A stretch of 64,000 nt of DNA from assembly GCF_001741865.1 (NCBI RefSeq), contig NZ_CP017147.1:2533001-2597000 (forward strand), read 5' to 3'. This document shows, piece after piece, positions 9,391-18,522 of this stretch. Position 1 is the first letter of the stretch. Each line of letters opens with the position of its first letter. The translations under genes and the position numbers were made by a program. Under the pieces are notes generated by a model. It saw only the letters and a list, made by a program, of their open reading frames with translations. It was not told where the DNA came from and made no database searches. The stretch comes from Bosea vaviloviae. GTDB taxonomy: Bacteria; Pseudomonadota; Alphaproteobacteria; Rhizobiales; Beijerinckiaceae.

Positions 9391-9543
9391 TCCCTTCTCC
9401 CGGATGGGAGAAGGTGCCCCGGCAGGGGCGGATGAGGGTGTGCCCTTCCGGTAGAAGGCGCTGCGGCATGGTTGCATCTCAACGATCAGCGGCACACCCT
9501 CACCCCTGCCCCTCTCCCATCCGGGAGAGGGGTTCCTCGCGCC
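9391..9543. repeat. Family B palindromic repeat, copy 4
   Basis: The arms TCCCTTCTCCCGGATGGGAG and CTCTCCCATCCGGGAGAGG enclose a loop that carries GGGTGTGCC and its inverse GGCACACCC. It fills most of the gene-free stretch 9258-9605 between the PatB-like gene promoter and the unknown gene. Confidence 0.85.
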
Positions 9544-9605
9544 CTTTCGTCATGGTCGGGACAACAAGCCCGACCATGACGGGACGTTCGTTGCTGTTGG
9601 GATAG

Positions 9606-10106
9606 CTATCGCCGTCTTGCATCATCGGTTTCGACGAGGGCTTTGATAGCGGCGGCAGTAGTTCGCGCTGCATTATGGTCGGCAGGTGCCATGCACATAT
9701 CGATCTCCGCGCAACGCACGAGGTAGTCAACGACTGTAGCCTCCGAGCTACCGCTGATAATCATGCCAGCCGCCTGCATTAGGTAGTCGTCATACTCGTC
9801 GGCTGGCGTGGCTGGTGGCCCCTCAAGGCCGATAGGGTTCCAGTGCGCCCAGCCGATGAGCCTCAAGCGGTCCAAGTCCTGGGGAGAGCCCTGTATGACG
9901 GATTGCCAATCCGATCGGTCCTTGACCACCGCTTGGGCACGAGCGGCTTCCAAAAACCGGAGGCGCTTCGCTGTCGCATTACGAAGAGAAGCCTTCGTCG
10001 CGAAGGAAACCTTAGCCCGTGCTTCTGTAATCTGCTGATCGAGCTCTTGGACAGACAGTTTCGATATCTCAGAAGGTGTGGTTGCCCGGACGCCTCTCCG
10101 ACCCAT
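9606..10106 (-). CDS. Hypothetical protein, no recognised domain
   Basis: A 166-residue soluble protein with no family I recognise. The start at 10106 is set by a strong GAGGTGA ribosome site 4-5 bases upstream; a longer reading to 10172 adds 22 unlikely residues. The N-terminal half is basic and helical (residues about 15-55), and the C-terminal half is acidic and helical with DEYDDYLMQ. Base and codon use look less GC-rich than in neighbouring housekeeping genes. It lies just downstream of higBA on the same strand, so it could be accessory cargo of that module. Function unknown. Confidence 0.6.
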   Translation of the reverse strand: MGRRGVRATTPSEISKLSVQELDQQITEARAKVSFATKASLRNATAKRLRFLEAARAQAVVKDRSDWQSVIQGSPQDLDRLRLIGWAHWNPIGLEGPPATPADEYDDYLMQAAGMIISGSSEATVVDYLVRCAEIDMCMAPADHNAARTTAAAIKALVETDDARRR

Positions 10107-10178
10107 GTTCACCTCATTCCCACCCACGGAGGCTAGCAGTAGAATCTCGGCCTGCTCCCCGAAGCTGAACAACCTCCC

Positions 10179-10481
10179 TCACGCCGCCGCCGCGACCCGC
10201 TCCACCTTGATGTCCTTCTCATGCGCCCGTGCCTTGGCGAGGTCGTGAGCGGCCTGCATCCGCAGCATCGTGTCGGCGCGCAGGCCGAAGGCCTTCTCGA
10301 AGCGGATCGCCATTTCGGCCGAGAGGCCGGCATGGCCGTTCAGCAGGTTGCTCATGGCCTGACGGGTCACACCCAGCTTTTCGGCCGCGACGGTGACGCT
10401 GAGCCCATGCGGCGCGACGATCTCGGTCCTGAGCCATTCGCCGGGATGGACGGCGAAGCTCGGGTGAAGCTTGATGGCCAT
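10179..10481 (-). CDS. higA: HigA family antitoxin
   Basis: XRE-type DNA-binding antitoxin of 100 residues. It neutralises the HigB toxin and represses its own operon. The HigA start motif HPGEWLRTEIVAPHGLS is at residues 12-28, and the helix-turn-helix is in TVAAEKLGVTRQAMSNLLNG (about 29-49). Its ATG shares one base with the toxin stop (TGATG), so translation is coupled. The toxin-first order is typical for higBA. Confidence 0.92.
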   Translation of the reverse strand: MAIKLHPSFAVHPGEWLRTEIVAPHGLSVTVAAEKLGVTRQAMSNLLNGHAGLSAEMAIRFEKAFGLRADTMLRMQAAHDLAKARAHEKDIKVERVAAAA

Positions 10482-10768
10482 CAGTGATAATCCTCCAGGT
10501 CCATGTCCTCGATCGCGCGAGCGTCATTGATGCGAAAGGTCATTCGCCAGTTCTTCGTCACGGTGAGCGACCAGACACCGTCCCGATCGCCCGTCAGCAT
10601 ATGGGCTCCGTAGTTCGGCGGGACTTTCAGCTCCTCCATGGTCTCGATCACAGTCAGATAGGCCAGCATGTTCCGGAGCCGTCCGACGAGATTGCCGGAT
10701 AGCCCCTTGGCGTTGCCTGTCTCCGCGAAATTCCGGAGCGCCTTATGCCTGATGCTCTCGATATCCAC
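10481..10768 (-). CDS. higB: HigB family toxin (RelE/ParE superfamily)
   Basis: Predicted ribosome-dependent mRNA interferase of 95 residues. The family features are SIRHKALRNFAETG at 5-18, the LTGDRDGVWSLTVTKNWRM segment (about 58-76) with basic active-site candidates, and the ending EDMDLEDYH. The start is GTG at 10768; no in-frame ATG lies upstream. It overlaps higA by one base. The promoter at 10775-10815 carries an inverted repeat suited to HigA autorepression. Confidence 0.9.
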   Translation of the reverse strand: MDIESIRHKALRNFAETGNAKGLSGNLVGRLRNMLAYLTVIETMEELKVPPNYGAHMLTGDRDGVWSLTVTKNWRMTFRINDARAIEDMDLEDYH

Positions 10769-10774
10769 ATGGAT

Positions 10775-10815
10775 CAGGTAGTCCGAGGCGCGTCATGTGT
10801 CAAGTGTCGCTTGAC
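10775..10815 (-). promoter_or_regulatory. higBA promoter and operator
   Basis: The minus strand shows a perfect -35 TTGACA (10803-10798), a 17-base spacer and a weak -10 TACCTG (10780-10775). An inverted repeat GTCAAG-N5-CTTGAC (10799-10815) overlaps the -35, as expected for autorepression by the antitoxin. Confidence 0.6.
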
Positions 10816-10828
10816 GTCTTCCGGCCTC

Positions 10829-12427
10829 TCACACCGCCACCACATACCCATCCCGCCGCGGATCGGCTGCGCCGGTCAGCACCCCCGTCGCGGGATCGCG
10901 CGCCACCGCCTGCATGCCGCCGCAGCGCATCGTCCAGCCGACATCGAAGGCCTCGATCGCATGGCCGCGTCGCTGGAGCTCGGCGATCGTCTCCGGCGCG
11001 ATGCGGTTCTCGGCCTCGATGAAGCGGCCGTCCCAGAGCCTGGCGCGTGGCGCCTCGATCGCCTCCTGCAAGGGCAAGGCGAAGTCGAGATATTGCACCA
11101 TCGCCTGCGCCTGCGTCTGCATGATGCCGTAGCTGCCGGGCGTGCCGAGCGCGAGCACCGGCTTGCCGTCCCGCGTCGAGATGCTCGGCGACATGCACAT
11201 CGGCAGTTCCGAGCCGGCTTGGGAGCGGTTGGGGCTGCCGGTCTGGACGTCGGCCCAATAGAGGAAGTTGTTGAGGCAAAGCCCGGTGCCCGGCACCACG
11301 ACGCCGCTGCCGAAGGGCGCGCCCAGGCTGTTGGTGATGCAGATCAGATTGCCCTCGGCGTCGCCGACCGAAAACGAGGTGGTGTGGGCCGGGTCCTCGC
11401 CCTCCTGCGGCGTCCATTGCTCGGTCGGGCCGGTGATCGGTTGGCCGTCGCGCACGCGCGCCCGCAATTGTTCGATGAAGGCGTCCGAGAGGATCTCGGC
11501 GAGCTTGTCCGGCGAGGGGTTGTTGTGGGCGATGCGGATGCCGGCCGCGAGCCGGATGGCGCGATAGACCAGGTCGAGATGCTCCGGCCCGTCCTTGGCG
11601 AGGGCGCCGATCTCGAAGCCTTCAAGAATTCGCAGGGACAGGAGGAACTGGAAGGCCTCGCAGGTCGGCGGTGGCACATGGATGTCCAGGCCGCGATAGG
11701 AGGCGCTCAGCGGCTCGCGCCAGCGCGGGGCGACGGCGGCGAGATCGGCCATCGTCATCGTGCCGCCGAGCGAGGCGAGATGCGCGACGATGCGTTCGCC
11801 GAGCGCGCCGCGATAGAGATGATCGGGGCCGTTCGCCGCGATCTCGGAGAGGGTGCGCGCGAGGTCGGGCTGGCGCAGCAGCGTGCCGAGCTTCACCGGG
11901 CCGCCATCGGGCAGATAGGCCTGGGCGAAGGCCGGATAGAGCTCGGGCCAGGCCTTGAGCAGCGGCGCTTGCTCGTTGAACTCGTCGACGCCGAATTCGG
12001 CGAGCGGGAAGCCGCCCTGGGCAAGCGCGATGGCCGGCGCCAGGATATCGCTGAGCGGCTTGCGGCCATATCTGCCGGCGATCTCGCACCAGCCGGCGAG
12101 ATTGCCCGGCATGGCGACGGAGAGCGCGCCGCGTTCGAGATCGGAGCGCTTGCTGAAGCGCTCGGCCGGGAAGCTCGCCTGGATCGGCGGCACGAAATCG
12201 AGCACCCGGATGCGGCTCTCGGCCGCGACCCACATCGTCGCCGAGCCCATGCCGAACAGGCTCGACATGAAGGGCTCGACCACGTTGAGCGCCGCTGCGG
12301 TCGCGGCGATGGCGTCAAAAGCGTTGCCGCCCTGGGCGAGCAGGCGCGCGCCGGCCTGCGCCGCCAGGGGATGGGCGGCGGCGACCATGCCGTGGCGGGA
12401 GCTCATCGTCGGGCGGCGGCCATGCAT
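10829..12427 (-). CDS. Gamma-glutamyltransferase family protein
   Basis: N-terminal nucleophile hydrolase of 532 residues. GGT proenzymes cleave themselves to expose a catalytic threonine and then hydrolyse or transfer gamma-glutamyl groups. Here the junction motif HTTSFSV places that threonine at T349; the large subunit would be 1-348. GGNAFDA at 33-39 and the C-terminal GTPGSYGIMQ region fit. No signal peptide is seen, so it belongs to the cytoplasmic GGT-like branch, where glutathione is not assured as substrate. It ends 60 bases from the start of higB on the same strand and probably has its own promoter. Confidence 0.88.
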   Translation of the reverse strand: MHGRRPTMSSRHGMVAAAHPLAAQAGARLLAQGGNAFDAIAATAAALNVVEPFMSSLFGMGSATMWVAAESRIRVLDFVPPIQASFPAERFSKRSDLERGALSVAMPGNLAGWCEIAGRYGRKPLSDILAPAIALAQGGFPLAEFGVDEFNEQAPLLKAWPELYPAFAQAYLPDGGPVKLGTLLRQPDLARTLSEIAANGPDHLYRGALGERIVAHLASLGGTMTMADLAAVAPRWREPLSASYRGLDIHVPPPTCEAFQFLLSLRILEGFEIGALAKDGPEHLDLVYRAIRLAAGIRIAHNNPSPDKLAEILSDAFIEQLRARVRDGQPITGPTEQWTPQEGEDPAHTTSFSVGDAEGNLICITNSLGAPFGSGVVVPGTGLCLNNFLYWADVQTGSPNRSQAGSELPMCMSPSISTRDGKPVLALGTPGSYGIMQTQAQAMVQYLDFALPLQEAIEAPRARLWDGRFIEAENRIAPETIAELQRRGHAIEAFDVGWTMRCGGMQAVARDPATGVLTGAADPRRDGYVVAV

Positions 12428-12497
12428 CGAATCTGATCCTCGGGTTCTCGCCGCAGGTCTCGTCGGCGCGTGCGCCGATCAGACCACAATTCGCGCC

Positions 12498-13277
12498 TCA
12501 GAACAGGCTGCCTTGCCCATCGTTTTCGGGGTTGCGGGTCGCCTTGCGCGCATGGCGCGCTGGTGCAGGGGCGGGCGCGGCCGAAGCTGCTGGCGCGGCC
12601 GAGGCGTCGAACGGCTCCTGGACCTGCGGCCCGTCATTGACGACCTTGTTCACGGCGGTGCCGATGCGCACCATCTCCAGCAGGTCCTCCGAGGGCGGGC
12701 GCAGCAGCGTCGCGGCCTCGTCGGGCGTGGCGGCGGGATCGAGCCAGGCGTCGTAATCGCGGGGATCGAGGATCACCGGGCAGCGATCATGGATCGCCGA
12801 CATCAAGCCATTGGCAGGGCCGTTGACCAGGGCGACGGTGTCGATCTCCGAGCCGTCGGGCGAATGCCAGGTTTCCCAGAGCGCCGCAAAAGCGAACAGG
12901 CCGCGATCGGGCCGGCGGAACAGGAAGGCGTGGTTTTCCGATTGGCGGCCCTGGCCGGTGCGGTGCCATTCATAGAAGCCGTCGGCCGGCATCAGGCAGC
13001 GCCGGCGGATGAAGGCCGCGCGGAAGGAGGGTTTTTCGCGCGCGCTCTCGCCCCGGACATTGATCACCAGCGGGAAGCTCTTCACATCCTTGACCCAGCC
13101 GGGGATGAAGCCCCAGCGCATCAGGATGAACTGGCGCACGCCCCCGTCCAGCCGCACCACCGGCACGGGCTGCGTCGGCGCGATGTTGTAGCGCGGCGGG
13201 AAGTTCGGCCGCTCGCCATAGGCGAAAAGCTTCTGCATCGCCTCGGGGGGCAGGGTGATGGCGTAGCGGCCGCACAT
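12498..13277 (-). CDS. SOS response-associated peptidase (SRAP, YedK/HMCES type)
   Basis: A 259-residue SRAP protein that forms a covalent thiazolidine link to abasic sites in single-stranded DNA. Cys2 becomes the N-terminal nucleophile after Met removal (MCGRYA). N73 in INVRGES, E103 in FYEW and H163 in AIHDRCPVI match the YedK/HMCES active residues. The Ala/Pro-rich tail after about residue 230 is probably disordered. No SOS box is evident upstream. It is divergent from the small helical gene at 13367. Confidence 0.93.
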   Translation of the reverse strand: MCGRYAITLPPEAMQKLFAYGERPNFPPRYNIAPTQPVPVVRLDGGVRQFILMRWGFIPGWVKDVKSFPLVINVRGESAREKPSFRAAFIRRRCLMPADGFYEWHRTGQGRQSENHAFLFRRPDRGLFAFAALWETWHSPDGSEIDTVALVNGPANGLMSAIHDRCPVILDPRDYDAWLDPAATPDEAATLLRPPSEDLLEMVRIGTAVNKVVNDGPQVQEPFDASAAPAASAAPAPAPARHARKATRNPENDGQGSLF

Positions 13278-13366
13278 GAGGTGACAGATGTGGCGAGTGC
13301 GGCAGGCGCGATCAACACTTTATTTGTCTTTGAACACGCATAGTCCCCGCATTCTCGGGGCTCTTG

Positions 13367-13867
13367 ATGACCGTCTCTGCGATGCGAGCGCCGGCTGCTG
13401 CCGAGGATGACGTGCCGGACATAACGGCCGGACCCCATCTGTCGACCGACTATCTCAACCGCTACGGCGAAGCGCTGATGCTGATCGAGATGGCGCCGAT
13501 GGATCTCGGTATCCTCGACGATCTCAAGGATTGGCGCGTCGTCGATTATCGCGGGCATTTCGAGGCGTCGCAATTGCGCTGCGCCGCTTCGGCGCTCCAG
13601 GCCTATGAGGCTCTCGATCCCGCGCGCAGGCAGGCCTTCGAAGAGCTCTGTCGCGCCATGAACCGGCTGATCGCGACGGTGACCGCATTGCTGGCGGATC
13701 TGCGGGAGGAGCGGGATGCGCTGGCCGTCGTCGAGGTCGCCAGCGAAGCGCTGCGCAGCCTGATCGGCCGCGCGACGCAGTTCATCAACGCCAACGGGCA
13801 GGTCGATCTCGGCGGCATCGAGGCGCGTGGCCTGCAGAGCGAGATCGACGCGCTGTTTTCGCGCTGA
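13367..13867 (+). CDS. Hypothetical helical protein
   Basis: A 166-residue protein without a recognised domain. Residues about 60-140 are predicted as long amphipathic helices, rich in Ala, Leu, Glu and Arg, so a coiled-coil or helical bundle is likely. There is no signal peptide or membrane helix. Codon use matches the genome, which supports a real gene. ATG 13367 is chosen over TTG 13364; the GGGG upstream is a poor ribosome site. It is divergent from the SRAP gene. Function unknown. Confidence 0.7.
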   Translation: MTVSAMRAPAAAEDDVPDITAGPHLSTDYLNRYGEALMLIEMAPMDLGILDDLKDWRVVDYRGHFEASQLRCAASALQAYEALDPARRQAFEELCRAMNRLIATVTALLADLREERDALAVVEVASEALRSLIGRATQFINANGQVDLGGIEARGLQSEIDALFSR

Positions 13868-13896
13868 CAGTTACGAGCGCGGCGAAGCGGGGACCC

Positions 13897-14019
13897 GTCA
13901 TTGCGAGGAGCGATAGCGACGAAGCAATCCAGAAGGTCTCGCTCGACGGCCCCTGGATTGCTTCGCGGAGCCTGTACTCGGGCTTGCCGAAGGCAAGACC
14001 CGGGTGCTCGCAATGACGG
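13897..14019. repeat. Family A palindromic repeat, copy 1
   Basis: The arms are GTCATTGCGAGGAGCG...GAAGCAATCCAG and CTGGATTGCTTCG...CTCGCAATGAC. The right arm is interrupted by a hairpin (CGGGCTTGCC/GGCAAGACCCG, about 13978-14002). It sits between the helical protein gene and tlyA, which converge. Confidence 0.85.
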
Positions 14020-14041
14020 TTCAAGCTGCGTGGATGACGCT

Positions 14042-14767
14042 CTAACCGCGCTTGGCGCCGATCAGGAATTCGCGGTTGCCGTCGCCGCCTTCGATCGGGG
14101 AGGGGGTGAGCCCCAGGATCGCGAAGCCGAGGGCTTCCAGCGTGGCGGTGATCTCGGCGCAGACGCGCTCATGCACGGCCTCGTCGCGCACGACGCCCTT
14201 CTTCAGCGCCGCCCGGCCGGCCTCGAACTGCGGCTTGATCAAGGCCGCGATCCCAGCCTCGGGAGCCAGCAGCGCAGCGACGGCGGGCAGGACGAGCTTG
14301 AGCGATATGAAGCTGACATCGATCGCCGCCAGTGAAGGGGGGGCCGGCAGATCCGACGGCGCGAGCTTGCGCACATCCTGCCCCTCCAGGCTGCGCACAC
14401 GCGGATGGCCGCGCAGCGAGGCGTGGAACTGCTCGCGGCCGACATCGACGGCGGTGACATGGGCCGCGCCGCGCTTCAGCAGGACGTCGGTGAAGCCGCC
14501 GGTCGAGGCGCCGACATCGAGGCAGACACGGCCTTTGGGATCGAAGCCGAAGGCGTCGAGCGCGGCTGCGAGCTTGAGGCCGCCGCGCGAGACGTAAGGG
14601 TGGGGCGCCTCCGCCGTGACCTGCGCATTCGAGGCCAGCATCACTGATGCCTTGCGGACGACCGCGCCGTCCGCCGTGACGAGCCCTGCCGTGATGGCGG
14701 CCTGCGCCCGCGCCCGGCTCTCGAAGATGCCGCGCTCGACGAGCAGCTGGTCGGCCCGGGTCTTCAT
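14042..14767 (-). CDS. tlyA: TlyA family rRNA (cytidine-2'-O)-methyltransferase
   Basis: A 241-residue protein. An S4 RNA-binding domain (about 1-60, RADQLLVERGIFESRARAQ) precedes an FtsJ-type methyltransferase domain. The SAM motif LDVGASTGGFTD is at 83-94, with further core segments AIDVSFISL (about 148-156) and LIKPQFE (176-182) that supply catalytic Asp and Lys. TlyA methylates 16S and 23S rRNA cytidines and can influence capreomycin susceptibility; hemolysin naming is historical. It starts 19 bases after the dxs stop on the same strand, a common alphaproteobacterial pairing. Confidence 0.92.
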   Translation of the reverse strand: MKTRADQLLVERGIFESRARAQAAITAGLVTADGAVVRKASVMLASNAQVTAEAPHPYVSRGGLKLAAALDAFGFDPKGRVCLDVGASTGGFTDVLLKRGAAHVTAVDVGREQFHASLRGHPRVRSLEGQDVRKLAPSDLPAPPSLAAIDVSFISLKLVLPAVAALLAPEAGIAALIKPQFEAGRAALKKGVVRDEAVHERVCAEITATLEALGFAILGLTPSPIEGGDGNREFLIGAKRG

Positions 14768-14786
14768 GACGGCGCGCGAAACGCGC

Positions 14787-16700
14787 TCAGGCCCGCTTGA
14801 TCGCGCTCGGGACGCCGAGGGCGCCTTCGACGGTGCGCACGATGCCCGCGGCGTCGAGCCCGGCCTGGGCGTACATCGCCTCGGGCTTGTCCTGGTCCTG
14901 GAAGATGTCGGGCAGGGTCAGGGTCCGGACCTTGAGCCCGCCATCGAGCATGCCGCTGCGCGCCAAGAGATGCAGCACATGGCTGCCGAAGCCGCCGATC
15001 GAGCCTTCCTCGACCGTGACCAGGATCTCGTGCTCGCGGGCGAGCCGCAGGATCAGCGCCTCGTCGAGCGGTTTTGCGAAGCGCGCATCGACGACGCTGG
15101 TCGAAAGCCCGCGCTGGCCGAGCTGCTCGGCCGCCATCAGGCATTCCGCCAGCCTTGTGCCGAGCGAGAGCAGCGCGACGCGCGTACCCTCGCGCACCAC
15201 GCGGCCGCGGCCGATCTCCAGGGGTACGCCGATCTGCGGGATCTCGACGCCGACGCCTTCGCCGCGCGGATAGCGCAGGGCGATCGGCCCTTCGTCGAAG
15301 GCCGCTGCCGTGGCGACCATATGGGTCAGTTCGGCCTCGTCTGCGGCCGCCATCACCACCATGTCGGGCAGGCAGGCGAGATAGGCGATGTCGAAAGCGC
15401 CCGCATGGGTGGCACCGTCCGCGCCGACGAGCCCGGCGCGGTCGAGCGCGAAGCGAACCGGCAGCTTCTGGATCGCGACGTCATGCACGACCTGATCATA
15501 GGCGCGCTGCAGGAAGGTCGAATAGATCGCGCAGAACGGCTTGTAGCCTTCCGTGGCGAGCCCGGCTGCGAAGGTGACCGCATGCTGCTCGGCGATGCCG
15601 ACATCGAAGGTCCGGCCGGGGAATTCCTTGCCGAAGGCGTCGAGCCCGGTGCCCGACGGCATGGCGGCGGTCACGGCGACGATCTTGTCGTCCTCGCGCG
15701 CGGCCTTGATCAGTGCGTTGCCGAAGACGGAGGTGTAGCTCGGCGCATTGGCCGGGGCCTTGGCCTGCTGGCCCGTGACCGGATCGAACTTGACCACTGC
15801 ATGATACTTGTCGGGCGTGGCCTCGGCCGGGGCATAACCCTTGCCCTTCTGCGTCACGACATGGACGAGGATCGGGCCGTTGCCGGCGTCGCGCACATTG
15901 CGCAGCACCGGCAGGAGATGGTCGAGATTATGCCCGTCGATCGGCCCGACATAGTAGAAGCCGAGTTCCTCGAACAGCGTGCCGCCGGTCCAGAACCCGC
16001 GCGCATATTCTTCCGTGCGCTTGGCCTTGTCGTGGAAGAAGCGCGGCAGCCGCTCGGCCAGATGCTTGGCGACCTCGCGCAGCGAGCGATAGGTCCGGCC
16101 CGAGACGAGCCTGGCGAGATAGGCCGACATCGCCCCCACTGGCGGGGCTATCGACATGTCGTTGTCGTTCAGGATGACGACGAGGCGCGAGCCGAGCGCA
16201 CCGGCATTGTTCATCGCCTCATAGGCCATGCCGGCCGACATCGCGCCGTCGCCGATCACGGCGATGACATTGTTGGGCTTGCCCGAAAGATCGCGCGCCA
16301 CCGCCATGCCGAGCCCGGCCGAGATCGAGGTCGAGGAATGCGCCGCGCCGAAGGGATCGTATTCGCTCTCGGAGCGCTTGGTGAAGCCGGACAGGCCACC
16401 GGGCTGGCGCAGCGTGCGGATGCGCTCGCGCCGGCCGGTCAGGATCTTGTGCGGATAGGCCTGGTGGCCGACATCCCAGATCAGCCGGTCATCGGGCGTA
16501 TTGAAGACGTGATGCAGCGCGACCGTGAGCTCGACCACGCCGAGCCCCGCGCCGAGATGGCCGCCGGTGACGGAGACCGCGTCGATCGTCTCCAGCCGCA
16601 ATTCATCGGCGAGCTGGCGCAATTCGCTCTCGGAGAGCTTGCGCAGATCCTGAGGCGTCTGAACGCGGTCGAGCAACGGGGTGAAGGGGCGCTTGGTCAC
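14787..16700 (-). CDS. dxs: 1-deoxy-D-xylulose-5-phosphate synthase
   Basis: Thiamine-diphosphate enzyme that condenses pyruvate and glyceraldehyde-3-phosphate in the first step of the MEP isoprenoid pathway; 637 residues, the normal length. GGHLGAGLG is at 46-54, the ThDP/Mg motif runs from [15 protein letters not shown] (150-164) to N178, the catalytic glutamate is in [10 protein letters not shown] and the DRAG segment in [11 protein letters not shown]. The start is taken as GTG 16700 ([10 protein letters not shown]); the frame stays open to 16859, but that would add 53 non-family residues. It is transcribed with tlyA. Confidence 0.94.
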   Translation of the reverse strand: MTKRPFTPLLDRVQTPQDLRKLSESELRQLADELRLETIDAVSVTGGHLGAGLGVVELTVALHHVFNTPDDRLIWDVGHQAYPHKILTGRRERIRTLRQPGGLSGFTKRSESEYDPFGAAHSSTSISAGLGMAVARDLSGKPNNVIAVIGDGAMSAGMAYEAMNNAGALGSRLVVILNDNDMSIAPPVGAMSAYLARLVSGRTYRSLREVAKHLAERLPRFFHDKAKRTEEYARGFWTGGTLFEELGFYYVGPIDGHNLDHLLPVLRNVRDAGNGPILVHVVTQKGKGYAPAEATPDKYHAVVKFDPVTGQQAKAPANAPSYTSVFGNALIKAAREDDKIVAVTAAMPSGTGLDAFGKEFPGRTFDVGIAEQHAVTFAAGLATEGYKPFCAIYSTFLQRAYDQVVHDVAIQKLPVRFALDRAGLVGADGATHAGAFDIAYLACLPDMVVMAAADEAELTHMVATAAAFDEGPIALRYPRGEGVGVEIPQIGVPLEIGRGRVVREGTRVALLSLGTRLAECLMAAEQLGQRGLSTSVVDARFAKPLDEALILRLAREHEILVTVEEGSIGGFGSHVLHLLARSGMLDGGLKVRTLTLPDIFQDQDKPEAMYAQAGLDAAGIVRTVEGALGVPSAIKRA

Positions 16701-16868
16701 GGGTCTCGGTCTATCGCATCGGCATGGATCGACACAAGGGCGTCGGGGCGCGGCAGATATGCACTTGCGGAGGTTGGTACCCGGGCCTTGCCCGAATGCC
16801 GCTGGCCTGCAAATTGCGATAACTGGGTTCGAACTTGCCCTGCGAGAGCCGCCACTCAAGGAGACGAC

Positions 16869-18518
16869 ATGCCGGAAAGCCGTTTTCGTTGGTCATCGAT
16901 CGCAGCCTTCACCCGTTGGAAACCGGCCTTGCGCGGCGCGCTCGCCGGCATCGGCTGCGCTCTGCTCGTTGCGCAAGCGGCCACGGCCCAGACTTTGCGC
17001 ATCGCGATGACCGCCTCGGACATCCCGACCACGACCGGCATGCCCAATAACGGCTTCGAGGGCATGCGCTTCCTCGGCTATCCGGTCTTCGAGAGCCTGG
17101 TGCTCTGGGACCTGACCACGACGGATCGGCTGGCGCCGCTGCGCCCGGGCCTGGCCGAGCGTTGGGAGCAGTCGCCCGACGACCCCAAGACCTGGATCTT
17201 CCATCTGCGCCGCGGCGTGACCTTCCATGACGGCACTGCCTTCGACGCCGATGCGGTGATCTGGAACCTGGAGCGCTATTTCAACAAGGACGTCCCGCAA
17301 TTCGAGCCGCCGGCGGCTGGCATCGTGCGGGCGCGCGCGCCGATCACGACGGGCTACCGCAAGCTCGACGCCATGACGGTGGCGATCACCACCGCGAGCC
17401 CGGCCTCCTATTATCCCTATATGGCGGCGCTGATCCTGCTCTCTTCGCCGGCCTCCTTCGAAAAGGCGGGGCGCGACTGGGCCAAGGTCGGGCTGGTCGG
17501 GTCGGCCGGAACCGGGCCTTTCCGGATCGGCAGCGTCGCTCCGCGTGAGCGGGTCGAGCTGATCCGCAATGACGGCTACTGGGATACGGCCAAGAAGGCC
17601 AAGCTCGAGAGGGTCGTGCTGCAGCCGATCCCGGAGGCGAATGCGCGGCTCGCCGCCTTGCGCACCGGCCAGGTCGACTGGATCGAGGTTCCGCCCGCCG
17701 ACGGCATCCCCTCGCTGAAGCAGGCCGGCTTCTCGATCGTCACTGGCTCCTACCCGCATGTCTGGCCGTGGTTCTACAGCATCGGCGCGACCAACAGCCC
17801 CTTCAAGGACGTCAAGGTCCGCCAGGCGCTGAACTACTGCATCGACCGCGCCGGCATCGTCGAATTGCTCAACGGCACGGCCGAGCCGGCGGTCGGCTGG
17901 CTCAAGGCGAGCGATCCCGATTTCGGCAAGCCGGTGAACCGCTACGGCTTCGACCCCGCTAAGGGCAAGGCCCTGCTGGCGCAGGCCGGCTACAGCGCGC
18001 AGAAGCCGCTCTCCTTCAAGGTGATGATCTCGACCTCGGGCTCCGGCCAGATGTCGCCGCTGCCGATGAACGAGTTCCTGCAGGCCAATCTCAAGGAGGC
18101 CTGCGGCGTCAATGTCGAGTTCGTCGTCTCGGAATGGCAGGTGCTGCTGAACAATATGCGCGCCTTGCCGGACGCGCCCGCGCTGAACGGTTCGCTGAGC
18201 CTGAACATCAGCTCGCCCTCATCGGATGTCGCGGTGATGGCGCGCTATTTCGCGGCCGCCGGCGCGCCGCCCAACGGCTTCAACTTCGCGCAGTGGAAGG
18301 ACGACGTCTTCGAGGCGGCCTTCGCGAAGCTGGCCGCCACGAACGATCCGAAGGTGGTCGCGGAGCAGACCGCCATCGCCCATGAGCGGCTCGTCGATAA
18401 TCCGCCCTGGCTTTATATCGTCCATGATCTCAACCCGCGCGCGATGTCGGGCAAGGTCAAGGGCTTCGTCTCGCCGCAATCCTGGTTCGTCGACCTGACC
18501 CTCGTGAGCATGCAGTGA
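16869..18518 (+). CDS. ABC transporter substrate-binding protein, peptide/nickel family 5
   Basis: Periplasmic solute-binding protein of 549 residues. A long Sec signal peptide ends near ATA-Q at residue 40, followed by the mature start [10 protein letters not shown]. Family 5 features are the [22 protein letters not shown] block and [18 protein letters not shown]. The start has an AAGGAG site. An amidase gene follows after 4 bases, but no permease or ATPase gene is adjacent, so it is an orphan binding protein. The amidase neighbour suggests an amide or peptide-like ligand, which is inference. The frame is open far upstream through the antisense of dxs; that extension is not coding. Confidence 0.9.
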   Translation: MPESRFRWSSIAAFTRWKPALRGALAGIGCALLVAQAATAQTLRIAMTASDIPTTTGMPNNGFEGMRFLGYPVFESLVLWDLTTTDRLAPLRPGLAERWEQSPDDPKTWIFHLRRGVTFHDGTAFDADAVIWNLERYFNKDVPQFEPPAAGIVRARAPITTGYRKLDAMTVAITTASPASYYPYMAALILLSSPASFEKAGRDWAKVGLVGSAGTGPFRIGSVAPRERVELIRNDGYWDTAKKAKLERVVLQPIPEANARLAALRTGQVDWIEVPPADGIPSLKQAGFSIVTGSYPHVWPWFYSIGATNSPFKDVKVRQALNYCIDRAGIVELLNGTAEPAVGWLKASDPDFGKPVNRYGFDPAKGKALLAQAGYSAQKPLSFKVMISTSGSGQMSPLPMNEFLQANLKEACGVNVEFVVSEWQVLLNNMRALPDAPALNGSLSLNISSPSSDVAVMARYFAAAGAPPNGFNFAQWKDDVFEAAFAKLAATNDPKVVAEQTAIAHERLVDNPPWLYIVHDLNPRAMSGKVKGFVSPQSWFVDLTLVSMQ

Positions 18519-18522
18519 TCCC

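Noticed and set aside
10745..12436. Plus-strand open frame of over 500 codons opposite the gamma-glutamyltransferase gene
   Set aside because: The translation is Arg/Gly/Ala-rich without any domain, while the minus strand gives a full family protein.
14616..16868. Very long plus-strand open frame upstream of the binding-protein gene
   Set aside because: It is the antisense of dxs and tlyA; high GC keeps the frame open. The real gene starts at ATG 16869 with AAGGAG and a signal peptide.
16820..16868. Possible tRNA T-arm (GGGTTCGAAC) upstream of the binding protein gene
   Set aside because: No matching acceptor, D or anticodon arms around it; it is ordinary leader sequence.
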